This document shows, one piece after another, positions 46,034 through 53,510 of a stretch of 64,000 nt of DNA. Origin of the DNA: Chitinophagaceae bacterium (GTDB lineage: Bacteria; Bacteroidota; Bacteroidia; Chitinophagales; Chitinophagaceae); the NCBI GenBank assembly GCA_947476485.1, contig CANJQU010000004.1, forward strand, positions 1 through 64,000, read 5' to 3'. The notes beneath the pieces were generated by a model, which saw only the letters and a program-made list of their open reading frames with translations, made no database searches and was not told the DNA's origin. Within the stretch, counting starts at the first letter, position 1; the number at the start of each line of letters is the position of its first letter. A program made the translations under genes and the position numbers.

Positions 46034-46774
46034 ATGAATCGTTTTTTCGGGCATTTTGGCAAGGTTATACTCATGGTTTGGGGTGGTTTCAGTAAGCCTG
46101 AAAACCTGAAAGTATACTGGATTGAATTCATGGAACAGTGCGTGGATATCGGCATCGGTTCGCTGCCCATTGTGATCATCATTTCTTTATTCATGGGCAT
46201 GGTAATGACCGTGCAGTTTGCCTACCAGCTGGTCAGTCCCCTGATACCAAAATCGGTGATAGGTACGCTGGTGCGGGATTCAACTATTCTTGAGTTTTCA
46301 CCCACTCTGGTGTGTATTGTGCTTGCAGGCGTTATTGGCTCCAAGATATCCTCAGAGCTCGGCAATATGCGCGTAAGCGAACAGATTGATGCACTGGAGA
46401 TAATGGGGATAAATACAAAGACCTACCTGGTGATGCCCAAGATACTCGCAGGAATGATCATGATACCTTGCCTTATCATTATTTCAATTGCTATAAGTAT
46501 CTGGGGCGGCTATCTCGCGGGCATGTTCTCCAACATACTTACCCGCCAGCAGTTTTTCATGGGGCTAACCACCGGCTTCAAGTCCTACAACCTTTTCTTT
46601 GCCATCATAAAAGCGTTTACTTTCTCTTTCTTCATCTCCATTATTCCATCCTACTACGGCTACTATGTGGAAGGCGGCGCTCTTGAGATCGGCCGTTCAT
46701 CAACCAAGGCCGTCGTGCTTACCTGCGTTATGATCCTCTGCGCAGATTACGGACTGTCTATATTGCTGCTGTAA
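46034..46774 (+). CDS. MlaE-type ABC transporter permease
   Basis: 246 residues with five or six hydrophobic segments. The MlaE signature is clear: GSLPIVIIISLFMGMVMTVQ, then SKISSELGNMRVSEQIDALEIMG, then LVMPKILAGMI. MlaE permeases move phospholipid between the inner and outer membranes with an MlaF ATPase and an MCE-domain MlaD. Usually mlaF follows at once; here a terminator does, so the partners must be elsewhere. Confidence 0.93.
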   Translation: MNRFFGHFGKVILMVWGGFSKPENLKVYWIEFMEQCVDIGIGSLPIVIIISLFMGMVMTVQFAYQLVSPLIPKSVIGTLVRDSTILEFSPTLVCIVLAGVIGSKISSELGNMRVSEQIDALEIMGINTKTYLVMPKILAGMIMIPCLIIISIAISIWGGYLAGMFSNILTRQQFFMGLTTGFKSYNLFFAIIKAFTFSFFISIIPSYYGYYVEGGALEIGRSSTKAVVLTCVMILCADYGLSILLL

Positions 46775-46885
46775 GGAAATAAGCAGCTTCTTCTCCTTTT
46801 CACGTTTTTGCACCTGTTTGTGCCCCCTCATCGAAAATACCCTGTTTATTTCAAGGGTTTTTCACGACACTTGTGGGCTTAATGT

Positions 46886-46910
46886 AAAAGCGGCCTTCCC
46901 GGCCGCTTTT
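46886..46910. terminator. Bidirectional terminator between mlaE-like and DinB genes
   Basis: Perfect 10-bp stem AAAAGCGGCC / GGCCGCTTTT with a 5-base loop; T-run on both strands. It lies between convergent genes. Confidence 0.85.
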
Positions 46911-46935
46911 GTAATATCAAAACAATCCGCAAAAA

Positions 46936-47463
46936 TTAGTTCGCACTCGCAACCTCTTCTGCTACAACATTCATCTCGTCATAGCTTGGGCCATACATAC
47001 CTGGTATTGGTATATCCAGCAGGCGGAGGTATACGCTGAGCTGGCCACGGTGGTGGTAGTGGTGGCTATAGGCCATAGAGCGGATCACAGCGATCTTTGG
47101 CATAGTGAAGATGGTGTGTGCACCGTTGCGCAGTGTCCACATCTTGCCAAAGTCTTCGTCCTTGGCGCTTTCAAGCGAAGCCAGGGCTTTGTTTACGTTG
47201 TCGTCCAGCTTGCTTACCAGTTCGGCTGTGGAAGTAGGTATTGTGGGTTTGTAGTCCATGGTAGACAGGTCCAGCTCGTCTGTAGCCATGGTCATAGCTA
47301 TCCATCCCGGCAGCTCGGCTACGTGATTGGCGAGGTTGCCCATCTTCATTGACTTAGCGTGCGGCTTCCAGTCGTTTTTGTCTGTTGGTACGCGCTCCAG
47401 CATTTTTTTAGTCGATGCTGCTTCCATCTTCAGTTCGGCAATTAAGCCTTGATTCATTGACAT
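46936..47463 (-). CDS. DinB family protein
   Basis: 175 residues, four-helix DinB/YfiT-like fold. Three metal-ligand histidines are expected: one in GNLANHVAELPGW and two in the YSHHYHHRGQLSVYL motif, which is the family hallmark. Members include metal-dependent thiol transferases and proteins of unknown function; substrate not readable. Cytoplasmic, single-gene unit with the terminator at 46886 downstream. Confidence 0.9.
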   Translation of the reverse strand: MSMNQGLIAELKMEAASTKKMLERVPTDKNDWKPHAKSMKMGNLANHVAELPGWIAMTMATDELDLSTMDYKPTIPTSTAELVSKLDDNVNKALASLESAKDEDFGKMWTLRNGAHTIFTMPKIAVIRSMAYSHHYHHRGQLSVYLRLLDIPIPGMYGPSYDEMNVVAEEVASAN

Positions 47464-47540
47464 AGTTATCTGTATTTTTAGGGAAGTTAAGGAATATATT
47501 CATACAGAAATGCCTTAACCTAAAGATAAAATTCAGCCGG

Positions 47541-48572
47541 ATGCGTCACCTGCTTTTCCTTCTTCTGATCACGACTTTGGTTTGCATTGGCGGCTGCGCG
47601 CCCGGAGCCGGTGATCACGAAATAATGGTGGCTTTCTACAACTGCGAGAACCTCTTCGACACACTAGACGATCCGGCAAAAGAGGATGAGGACTTTACCC
47701 CACAGGGCAAGTACAACTACACGCAGCGCATCTACGAGCAGAAGCTACGCAACATAGCCACCGTGATACAAAGCATGGGCCCCGAAGGGCCGGCCATCAT
47801 TGGCCTGGCAGAAGTTGAGAACAGCACCGTGCTCAACGACCTCACCCGCCAGCCCGAACTGCAAAGAGCCGGCTACAAATTCGCCTGGTTCGATGGCCCT
47901 GATCCCAGGGGTATAAATGTAGCGCTGCTGTACAACACGCAGTACTTCTCAGTTATCAGCTCAGAGCCGCTCCACGTAGACCTTTCGGCCTTTGGTGGCA
48001 AGTCGGTGACCCGCGATGTGCTGCACGTCTTCGGCATACTCAGTGGCGATACTATAGATCTACTGGTAAACCACTGGCCCTCCCGCCGCGGCGGCGAAGA
48101 TGCAAGCGACGACAAGCGCGCCGCTGCAGCCGGGGTGGATAAGGAAGCCATTGCAACCATACAAAAGATCAGGCCGGCAGCCAAGATCATCCTCATGGGC
48201 GACCTCAACGACAACCCCACCGACAACAGCATTGCAGCCATACTGGGCGCCAAAGCGGAACCCGGCGAAGTGGCTGAAACCGGCCTTTACAACCCGTGGA
48301 CCCGCATCTACAAAAGTGGCGCGGGTACTGAAGCCTACCGGGGCTCCTGGAACCTCTTCGACCAGGTGATCATATCCGGCAGCTTGCTAACCAATAAGAA
48401 CCACAAACTGCACTATGAGAAAGCCGCCATCTACAGGCCCGGTTTTATTACAGACCATTACAAGGGACACGATGGCGAGCCGCACCGTTCATTCGCCGGC
48501 ACACACTGGATAAACGGTTTCAGCGATCATTTCCCCGTTATTCTTTATCTTTCAAATTCAAATGGCAATTAG
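47541..48572 (+). CDS. Exported endonuclease/exonuclease/phosphatase family protein
   Basis: 343 residues. A lipoprotein-type signal ends at the lipobox IGGC (~19). The EEP fold shows VAFYNCENLFDT (Asn and metal region), IIGLAEVEN (metal Glu), VNHWPSRRGG, LMGDLNDNPTD and the C-terminal SDHFPV (catalytic Asp-His). Such secreted enzymes cleave nucleic acids or phosphoesters in the periplasm or at the surface. It ends in a short repeat tract before the 137-residue gene. Confidence 0.9.
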   Translation: MRHLLFLLLITTLVCIGGCAPGAGDHEIMVAFYNCENLFDTLDDPAKEDEDFTPQGKYNYTQRIYEQKLRNIATVIQSMGPEGPAIIGLAEVENSTVLNDLTRQPELQRAGYKFAWFDGPDPRGINVALLYNTQYFSVISSEPLHVDLSAFGGKSVTRDVLHVFGILSGDTIDLLVNHWPSRRGGEDASDDKRAAAAGVDKEAIATIQKIRPAAKIILMGDLNDNPTDNSIAAILGAKAEPGEVAETGLYNPWTRIYKSGAGTEAYRGSWNLFDQVIISGSLLTNKNHKLHYEKAAIYRPGFITDHYKGHDGEPHRSFAGTHWINGFSDHFPVILYLSNSNGN

Positions 48573-48622
48573 ACTAATTCGCGGACTTACGACTTACGAC
48601 TTTTGACTTACGACTAATTAAC

Positions 48623-49036
48623 ATGAACATAAACGAAGTACCGCAGGACCAGCGGAACATAAAGCCGGGAGACACCCTCAAAAAACTGGTATACGCCGTA
48701 GACAAAGACGGCAAGTATACCGGCGTCAACTCTGTGGGCTGGGAGGCCGAGAACGTGGTCATCAAGCAGGCGTGGGACGACATCGACGAACACCTTGCAG
48801 AGACCGAAGCGCAGGTGCGCGCCGGCACCCTCAGCCCCATACCTTACTTCATGCTCCGCAACCTTATGGACCTGGCCCTGCTGGCCCGCTATGCCGGCAA
48901 GTGGCAGTGGCAGGTGAAGCGCCATTTCAAACCCGAAGTATTTAAAAAACTAAGCCCGGCCATGCTTGCTAAGTATGCTGAGGTATTCAACATTACAACT
49001 GCCGAGCTCACGGGTTTCGGGAAAAAGAACGCATGA
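48623..49036 (+). CDS. Hypothetical protein encoded with a BtrH-domain protein
   Basis: 137 residues, cytoplasmic. No catalytic motif recognised. Residues 45-137 are mostly helical (IPYFMLRNLMDLALLARYAG, LSPAMLAKYAEVFNITTAEL). Its stop overlaps the start of the BtrH gene by four bases (ATGA), so the two proteins are coupled and probably work together. The 'acttacgact' repeat precedes the ATG. An acyl-carrier role was considered, but no DSL phosphopantetheine motif is present. Confidence 0.75.
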   Translation: MNINEVPQDQRNIKPGDTLKKLVYAVDKDGKYTGVNSVGWEAENVVIKQAWDDIDEHLAETEAQVRAGTLSPIPYFMLRNLMDLALLARYAGKWQWQVKRHFKPEVFKKLSPAMLAKYAEVFNITTAELTGFGKKNA

Positions 49037-50037
49037 GCACTACACCATTTAGACACCACCAGCACGCTCATTGCGAGAGCGGCGTTACCGCCAATCTCCT
49101 CCGGCACGAAGGCATCAATATCAGCGAGCCCATGGCCTTTGGCATTGGCTCAGGGCTGTTCTTCGGGCATTTGCCCATGCTCAAGGTAGCGGGGGTTCCC
49201 GGCACTACCTACCGACTGTGGCCGGGCGCCATCTTCCAGCGTGTGGCAAGCCGCCTCAACATCAAGGTACACACCGAGAAGTTCAGCAGCCCCGACAAGG
49301 CCATGCGCGCGCTCGATGATGTGCTGGCCACCGGCAAGCCCGTGGGCATGCTGGGCAGCGTCTTCTACCTGCCTTACCTGCCGGAGGCCTTCCGCTTTCA
49401 CTTTAATGCCCACAACCTCGTAGCCTATGGAAAGGAGGGCAGCGAATACCTCATCAGCGACCCCATAATGGAGGATGTGACCCGCATAGCACCTGCCGAC
49501 CTCGTAAAATCGCGGTTTGCAAAAGGGATACCTGAGCCAAAGGGCCGCATGTACTACATCACCGGCACCTCTAAGGATATGGATATGGCCAAAGCCATAG
49601 AGCGCGGCATAAAGCAGACTTGCTTCTTTATGTTTGCCAAACCGCTGCCATGGTTTGGCAATACCGCCATCTTCCTCCTCGCCGACCGCATCAAGGACTA
49701 CCCCAAAAAGCTGCCGCCCCGCAAGGCTGCCCTATACCTGGGCAATGTGGTGCGCATGCAGGAGGAGATAGGCACCGGCGGCGCAGGCTTCCGCTATATC
49801 TATGCTGCCTTTCTACAGGAGGCTGGCCAACTGCTTAAGCGCGACGACCTCGCCGAGCTATCTGCAGAGATGACCACCATCGGCGACGACTGGCGGCACT
49901 TTGCCTACAGCGCCGCCCGCATCCTCAAGGCCCGGCAGTCAGACATCGTTTCTTATGATGAACTCAGCGACCTCCTCCGCAAATGCGGCACCCAGGAGCG
50001 CGAGCTGTTCGAGAAGCTCCGCAAACTGAAGTGGTAG
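49033..50037 (+). CDS. BtrH N-terminal domain / DUF4872 protein
   Basis: 334 residues. The N-terminal papain-like BtrH domain shows the expected HHxHAHCESGVTANLL with candidate nucleophile Cys14, then GIGSGLFFGH, and a later His in FNAHNLVAYG. Residues ~150-334 match the helical DUF4872 region. BtrH in butirosin biosynthesis transfers an acyl group from a carrier protein onto an amine; here the acyl donor and acceptor are unknown. It may tailor a lipid or peptide together with the coupled 137-residue protein. The coding sequence is relatively GC-rich. Confidence 0.85.
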   Translation: MSTTPFRHHQHAHCESGVTANLLRHEGINISEPMAFGIGSGLFFGHLPMLKVAGVPGTTYRLWPGAIFQRVASRLNIKVHTEKFSSPDKAMRALDDVLATGKPVGMLGSVFYLPYLPEAFRFHFNAHNLVAYGKEGSEYLISDPIMEDVTRIAPADLVKSRFAKGIPEPKGRMYYITGTSKDMDMAKAIERGIKQTCFFMFAKPLPWFGNTAIFLLADRIKDYPKKLPPRKAALYLGNVVRMQEEIGTGGAGFRYIYAAFLQEAGQLLKRDDLAELSAEMTTIGDDWRHFAYSAARILKARQSDIVSYDELSDLLRKCGTQERELFEKLRKLKW

Positions 50038-50041
50038 TAGT

Positions 50042-50145
50042 TTAACCGCAAAGGCGGTAAGGCGCTAAGTATATCTGATCTATAGATTGCGGACTTATTC
50101 TCTATGTGAGAAAAAACCTTAGCGTCTCCGCGTCTCTGCGGTTAC
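50042..50145. repeat. 'accgcaaaggcgctaag' intergenic repeat pair
   Basis: AACCGCAAAGGCGGTAAGGCGCTAAG at the left and CTTAGCGTCTCCGCG...CTGCGGTTA at the right form a large inverted repeat with ~60 bases between. Single arms recur near 54531 and 55879. Confidence 0.6.
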
Positions 50146-50178
50146 CCCCTCGCCCCCGCTTATTTTACCAAAATACCT

Positions 50179-50186
50179 TACCTTTG
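50179..50186 (+). promoter_or_regulatory. -7 box (TAccTTTG) of GtrA copy 1
   Basis: Exact consensus 16 bases before the GTG at 50203. Its context (ACCTTTGCACCCTAA) is repeated before the second copy. Confidence 0.55.
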
Positions 50187-50202
50187 CACCCTAATTTTAT
50201 CA

Positions 50203-50715
50203 GTGCACGACAGGGTCAGACATATCATAGTTGGTTTTATTGATTTCTTCCATAGGCCATTTAACGGGATAATCCCTACTCAAACCTTCCGCTACCTTGC
50301 TTGCGGCGGCATCAACACTGTGCTCAATATTATTATCGACTCCCTGGCCTACAATCACCTGTTTCACAAGCACCCGGTACATATCTACGGCAGCCTCACT
50401 ATTGCCGCCGAGGTGGCAGCATGGCTCATAGCTTTTTCTATCAGTTTCCCGGCGGGTTTTGTTTTATCGCGTCACGTAGTGTTCCCGGAGTCTAACCTGC
50501 ATGGCCGCATACAACTGTTCCGGTATGCACTTACCACCGCCACCTTTATCCTGTTGACCTACCTGCTCATCAAGCTGTTCAGCTATACCATGCCAATGAT
50601 CAATCAGACCATCAGGTATACCTCTATTTGTATCATCACCGCAGTGCTCAGCTACATCTCCCAGCGGAAATTCACCTTCAAAACCGTGGATAAGGAAGGT
50701 CTGAACCTTGATTAA
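50203..50715 (+). CDS. GtrA family membrane protein, copy 1
   Basis: 170 residues with a GTG start. Four hydrophobic segments fit the GtrA topology, with FRYLACGGINTVLNIII at the first and YISQRKFTFKT at the end, the family's conserved C-terminal motif. GtrA-like proteins are thought to flip polyprenyl-phosphate-linked sugars across the inner membrane for glycan modification. No glycosyltransferase is adjacent. A second copy lies 819 bases downstream. Confidence 0.88.
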   Translation: MHDRVRHIIVGFIDFFHRPFNGIIPTQTFRYLACGGINTVLNIIIDSLAYNHLFHKHPVHIYGSLTIAAEVAAWLIAFSISFPAGFVLSRHVVFPESNLHGRIQLFRYALTTATFILLTYLLIKLFSYTMPMINQTIRYTSICIITAVLSYISQRKFTFKTVDKEGLNLD

Positions 50716-50803
50716 AAGATTCTAGGATTTCCTTCATTTTAGCGCATCACGTTTGCGGTAATTTCGTTTCATATAGTCGAAACATGAGCGTCTCGCGCAG
50801 TGT

Positions 50804-50880
50804 GCGCAACACCTCCCCTCCTGTTTTTAGGAGGGGACGACCGGACGCTTGCGACCGGTCTGGGGTGGTTGACTTGCGCC
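50804..50880 (-). repeat. ~80-bp palindromic intergenic element, copy 2
   Basis: Its complement reads ACCACCCCAGACCGG, an inner arm, CCGGTCGTCCCCTCC and TAAAAACAGGAGGGGAGG, matching 2431-2516 except in the inner hairpin. Confidence 0.7.
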
Positions 50881-50996
50881 GAACACTTTACTCATTCGTT
50901 AGACTGACGCTTGCTGTACGTTGTTCATCTCCCCCAAACCATCTCCTCCTCGATCTTCCTTAACAATTCATAACAAATTTCCTGTAATGAATGCCC

Positions 50997-51004
50997 TACC
51001 TTTG
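50997..51004 (+). promoter_or_regulatory. -7 box (TAccTTTG) of GtrA copy 2
   Basis: Exact consensus, 17 bases before the GTG at 51022, with the same flanking bases as copy 1. Confidence 0.55.
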
Positions 51005-51021
51005 CACCCTAACTTTTACAA

Positions 51022-51531
51022 GTGCACGCGGGTCTCAGACATAACATAACAGGGTTTATAGATTTTTTCCATCGGCCATTCAACGGCATCATCCCTGCCC
51101 AAACCTTCCGCTACCTTGCGTGCGGAGGCACCAACACTGTGCTGAGTATCATTATCGACCACCTGGCCTATAACCAGCTATTTCACAAGCACCCGGTACA
51201 CATTTTTGGCGGCGGACACATTGCAGCCGAAGTGGCAGCCTGGCTCATTGCCTTTTCCATCAGTTTCCCGGCGGGTTTCATATTGTCCCGCCACGTAGTC
51301 TTCCCGGAGTCTAACCTCCATGGCCGCAAGCAACTGTTCCGCTACGCCCTCACCACTGCCACCTTTCTCCTCACCACTTACCTCCTCATCAAGGTATTTG
51401 CCTATTGCATGCCCATGATCAACCAGACTGTGCGATACACCACCATCTGCATCATCACCACCATATTCAGCTACATCTCCCAGCGCCGCTTCACGTTCAA
51501 GACCGTGGAGGAGGATGTGTTTGTGGATTGA
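51022..51531 (+). CDS. GtrA family membrane protein, copy 2
   Basis: 169 residues, GTG start. Roughly four in five residues match copy 1 by eye, with long identical runs (GFIDFFHRPFNGIIP; AAEVAAWLIAFSISFPAG). The promoter and leader are duplicated too, so this is a tandem duplication rather than two independent acquisitions. Differences cluster in the N-terminal tail, one loop and the C-terminal tail. Same predicted lipid-linked sugar flippase role; divergence could mean a different sugar. Confidence 0.88.
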   Translation: MHAGLRHNITGFIDFFHRPFNGIIPAQTFRYLACGGTNTVLSIIIDHLAYNQLFHKHPVHIFGGGHIAAEVAAWLIAFSISFPAGFILSRHVVFPESNLHGRKQLFRYALTTATFLLTTYLLIKVFAYCMPMINQTVRYTTICIITTIFSYISQRRFTFKTVEEDVFVD

Positions 51532-51674
51532 TTTCCCTTTTAGATTTTTTTGGTACTTAGCTAAGGTGCAGCTATTTAGCATCTTTGCCGCACTCTTCCA
51601 CGTTCAGTTCATTGCTAAGCCAATCTAAAGTTATTCTAAATGGTAGGCATACTCGCGAAGTGCACGTAACACTT

Positions 51675-51705
51675 CCCCTCTCAGAGAGGGGTTAGGGGTG
51701 TGTTC
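51675..51705. repeat. CCCCTCT-CAGAGAGGGG palindromic repeat
   Basis: AACACTTCCCCTCTCAGAGAGGGGTTAGGGGTG sits between the second GtrA gene and the small antitoxin gene; a member of the CCCC/GGGG palindrome class. Confidence 0.55.
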
Positions 51706-51734
51706 TTGTTTCTAACGCCGAAAAGTCCATCAAC

Positions 51735-51917
51735 TCAACGCCACTCACCTCGCATTGCCTTTTGGATGGCCAGTGGGTCTTCTTTAAGCGTAATCACACC
51801 ACAGTATTTAAATGCGTCAAAATTCCGCTGGCGCTTTCTCCTTGCATTTTTTTGCAGCTTTTGAAGAGCGAGTTCTGTTTCCTTCGGACTGGAGTTACTA
51901 TAAATGGTGACGGTCAT
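51735..51917 (-). CDS. Small antitoxin-like protein, apparently orphan
   Basis: 60 residues. The C-terminus LKEDPLAIQKAMRGEWR matches a common end of short Bacteroidota antitoxins (…DxLxxQKxMRxEW), preceded by a basic helix. The partner toxin would normally begin right at or after its stop; instead a 12-codon frame and a palindromic repeat follow. Therefore it looks like the surviving half of a toxin-antitoxin pair. Confidence 0.55.
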   Translation of the reverse strand: MTVTIYSNSSPKETELALQKLQKNARRKRQRNFDAFKYCGVITLKEDPLAIQKAMRGEWR

Positions 51918-51956
51918 AAATTATTTCCTCCTGATTTAAAGATATGCATTACTCGG

Positions 51957-52424
51957 TTATTTATACATCTGTTTAACTACTGCAGCTTGATGCTCAATTT
52001 CCGGAAAAAGCGTACTCTCGGTAATACCGATCGTTTCTAATTCTTTTATTATTTTTCTTTTGACGTTCCCTCCCTTAACCACTATCTTATTTATTTTAAT
52101 TTTGAACTTCCTTGGATAGTCCAAATCATTAATGTCCGGAGGCGATGATTTGTGCACCGCTATTTCTATACGCTCTATTGCATCTAATACGAGGAGTCTC
52201 AATTCCCTGTCAAATACATACAGGTCTACGATTTTTTCAAAAGTAGTATCCGCATTAAAAACATCTTTCTTACCCTGGAATGGTATCATATAAGCACTGA
52301 GCCGGTAATAACTTATATGCTGTAAATACAATTCAGCGGAAATAACATCGTTGATGATCAATCCCCTGCCTGTAAGTAATTTCAGCTGTTCTGCATAGAG
52401 TAGCGGGGGCTTGGTGTAATTCAT
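51957..52424 (-). pseudogene. Chimeric remnant: Abi_2 N-terminus joined to FRG-domain protein C-terminus
   Basis: 155 residues, ATG at 52424. Residues 1-~92 match the start of Abi_2 (AbiD/F) abortive-infection proteins: LKLLTGRGLIINDV, YLQHISYYRLSAYMIPF, FDRELRLLVLDAIERIEIA. The expected downstream Abi_2 residues are missing. From ~95 on the sequence (LDYPRKFKIKIN, IIKELETIGITESTLFPEIE) resembles the C-terminal end of FRG-domain proteins. An in-frame deletion between two neighbouring defence genes explains it. The product lacks most of both domains and is probably non-functional, although the frame is intact. Confidence 0.65.
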
Positions 52425-52451
52425 AGATGGTAGCCGTTTAAAATGGAAAAA

Positions 52452-52487
52452 GCCTCCCAAGTGTGCTTCAAACGAAGCCTGGAAGGC
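52452..52487. terminator. Imperfect hairpin upstream of the chimeric gene
   Basis: Outer stem GCCTCCCA / TGGAAGGC and inner stem GCTTC (52465-52469) / GAAGC (52474-52478), with T-rich flank on the minus strand. It may be the terminator of a lost upstream gene or an attenuator. Confidence 0.4.
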
Positions 52488-52734
52488 GTATTATTTTTGA
52501 AAAATGCGTTTATTTAAATGCCGTTATACTTAGAATACCACAACAGCCTCTGTTCTCAGGCACAAAGATATAAACCATTTTGAATAACAATGTCTTTTCC
52601 AAATCGTTTAACAAATTATTTTTCATTTCGCATTTTTTGTATCCAAATCTCGCTCATTCGGATTTGCAACGAATGCTATGTTGGGGATTTGCAATTCCCT
52701 TACATAGACCGCAAATAAGTGGCGCCCACTAGAG

Positions 52735-52905
52735 CCTGCACTGAGCTTGCCGAAGTGGGGCGCCGTATGCCGAAGGAGATCACTTTTACTACAACAGTTA
52801 GCCATCTACAGCCTGCCCTGAGCTTGCCGAAGGGGGGCAATAACATGCTATCCTAAAAATCAACTAATCCTGAATTTTTTCTCCCTGAGCGTAGTCGAAG
52901 GGCGG
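52735..52905. repeat. Copies of the 'CCTGAGCTTGCCGAAGG' interspersed repeat
   Basis: Two close copies (CTGCACTGAGCTTGCCGAAG near 52738 and CTGCCCTGAGCTTGCCGAAG near 52810) and a diverged one (CCCTGAGCGTAGTCGAAGGG near 52885). This motif is widespread between genes in unrelated bacteria. Confidence 0.65.
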
Positions 52906-53075
52906 ATCAAAATTTGTGGGAATCTTTCCTGTCAGACAACACCCCTCCGGCACATTTCTTGCGGCAATCTAGTAGTGTATTGTAGTGCCATTTAGAAGTA
53001 AAATATCCTGCATTCGCGGTTATACATCACAGGTAATGTTATCCGAATTTTTCATCGAAAATCATGGTAAAAGCG

Positions 53076-53104
53076 TGTGATACTCGTGTGATATAAATGT
53101 GATA
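53076..53104 (+). promoter_or_regulatory. Three TGTGATA heptamers at exact 11-bp spacing
   Basis: Copies start at 53076, 53087 and 53098; a fourth, unphased, at 53168. One-turn spacing places all copies on the same face of the helix, as for an operator array or iterons. No initiator gene is nearby. Confidence 0.45.
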
Positions 53105-53510
53105 TTTTTCAACGCTAAATCATTGAAAACCAAGACAAACTTGTGCAAACTTTTTTTTCAGGAAAAATGTGATATGCTGATCGCAACACAACGGATGCAA
53201 TGTATAATCATCGCTAACCAACGATACAATCGCTAAAAGCAATAATGTTGCGAATCAAGTTAATCAGGCAAATCAAACAAATCATAGTTCAGACAGTGTG
53301 GGTAATAATGGGAAATCTGAACAAAATTAATATTAGCTACAGGTGCGCATTTCAGAAGAAACACATGCCCCAAAACCTCATTATTTTTTTGTAACAAAAT
53401 GGGGCATAGGCACGAAATCAGTTTTTTCATGTAGTTTGGCGTATAGATTTTGGGCGGCGCATCTTTCTCGCTGACCCCATGCCAAAGCTGCTGCCATCAA
53501 TGCAATATTT

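Larger units (their letters stand above)
50716..51021. other. Spacer between GtrA copies, with palindromic element
   Basis: No gene. Holds the inverted copy of the ~85-bp element (50804-50880) and the promoter of the second GtrA gene. Confidence 0.6.
52425..53510. other. Gene-less 1.1-kb stretch with repeats and phased heptamers
   Basis: No supported gene. It holds a hairpin at 52452, three degenerate copies of the widespread 'cctgagcttgccgaagg' repeat (near 52738, 52810 and 52893), phased TGTGATA heptamers (53076-53104), and an open Asn/Gln-rich fragment without start ending near 53326. It looks like decayed mobile or defence DNA. Confidence 0.6.

Noticed and set aside
48623-49036. Acyl carrier protein for the BtrH-like enzyme
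   Set aside because: No DSL serine motif or typical four-helix acidic pattern.
53366-53406. TGCCCCA / TGGGGCA inverted repeat
   Set aside because: Seven-base arms 27 bases apart in AT-rich sequence; no terminator or operator features.
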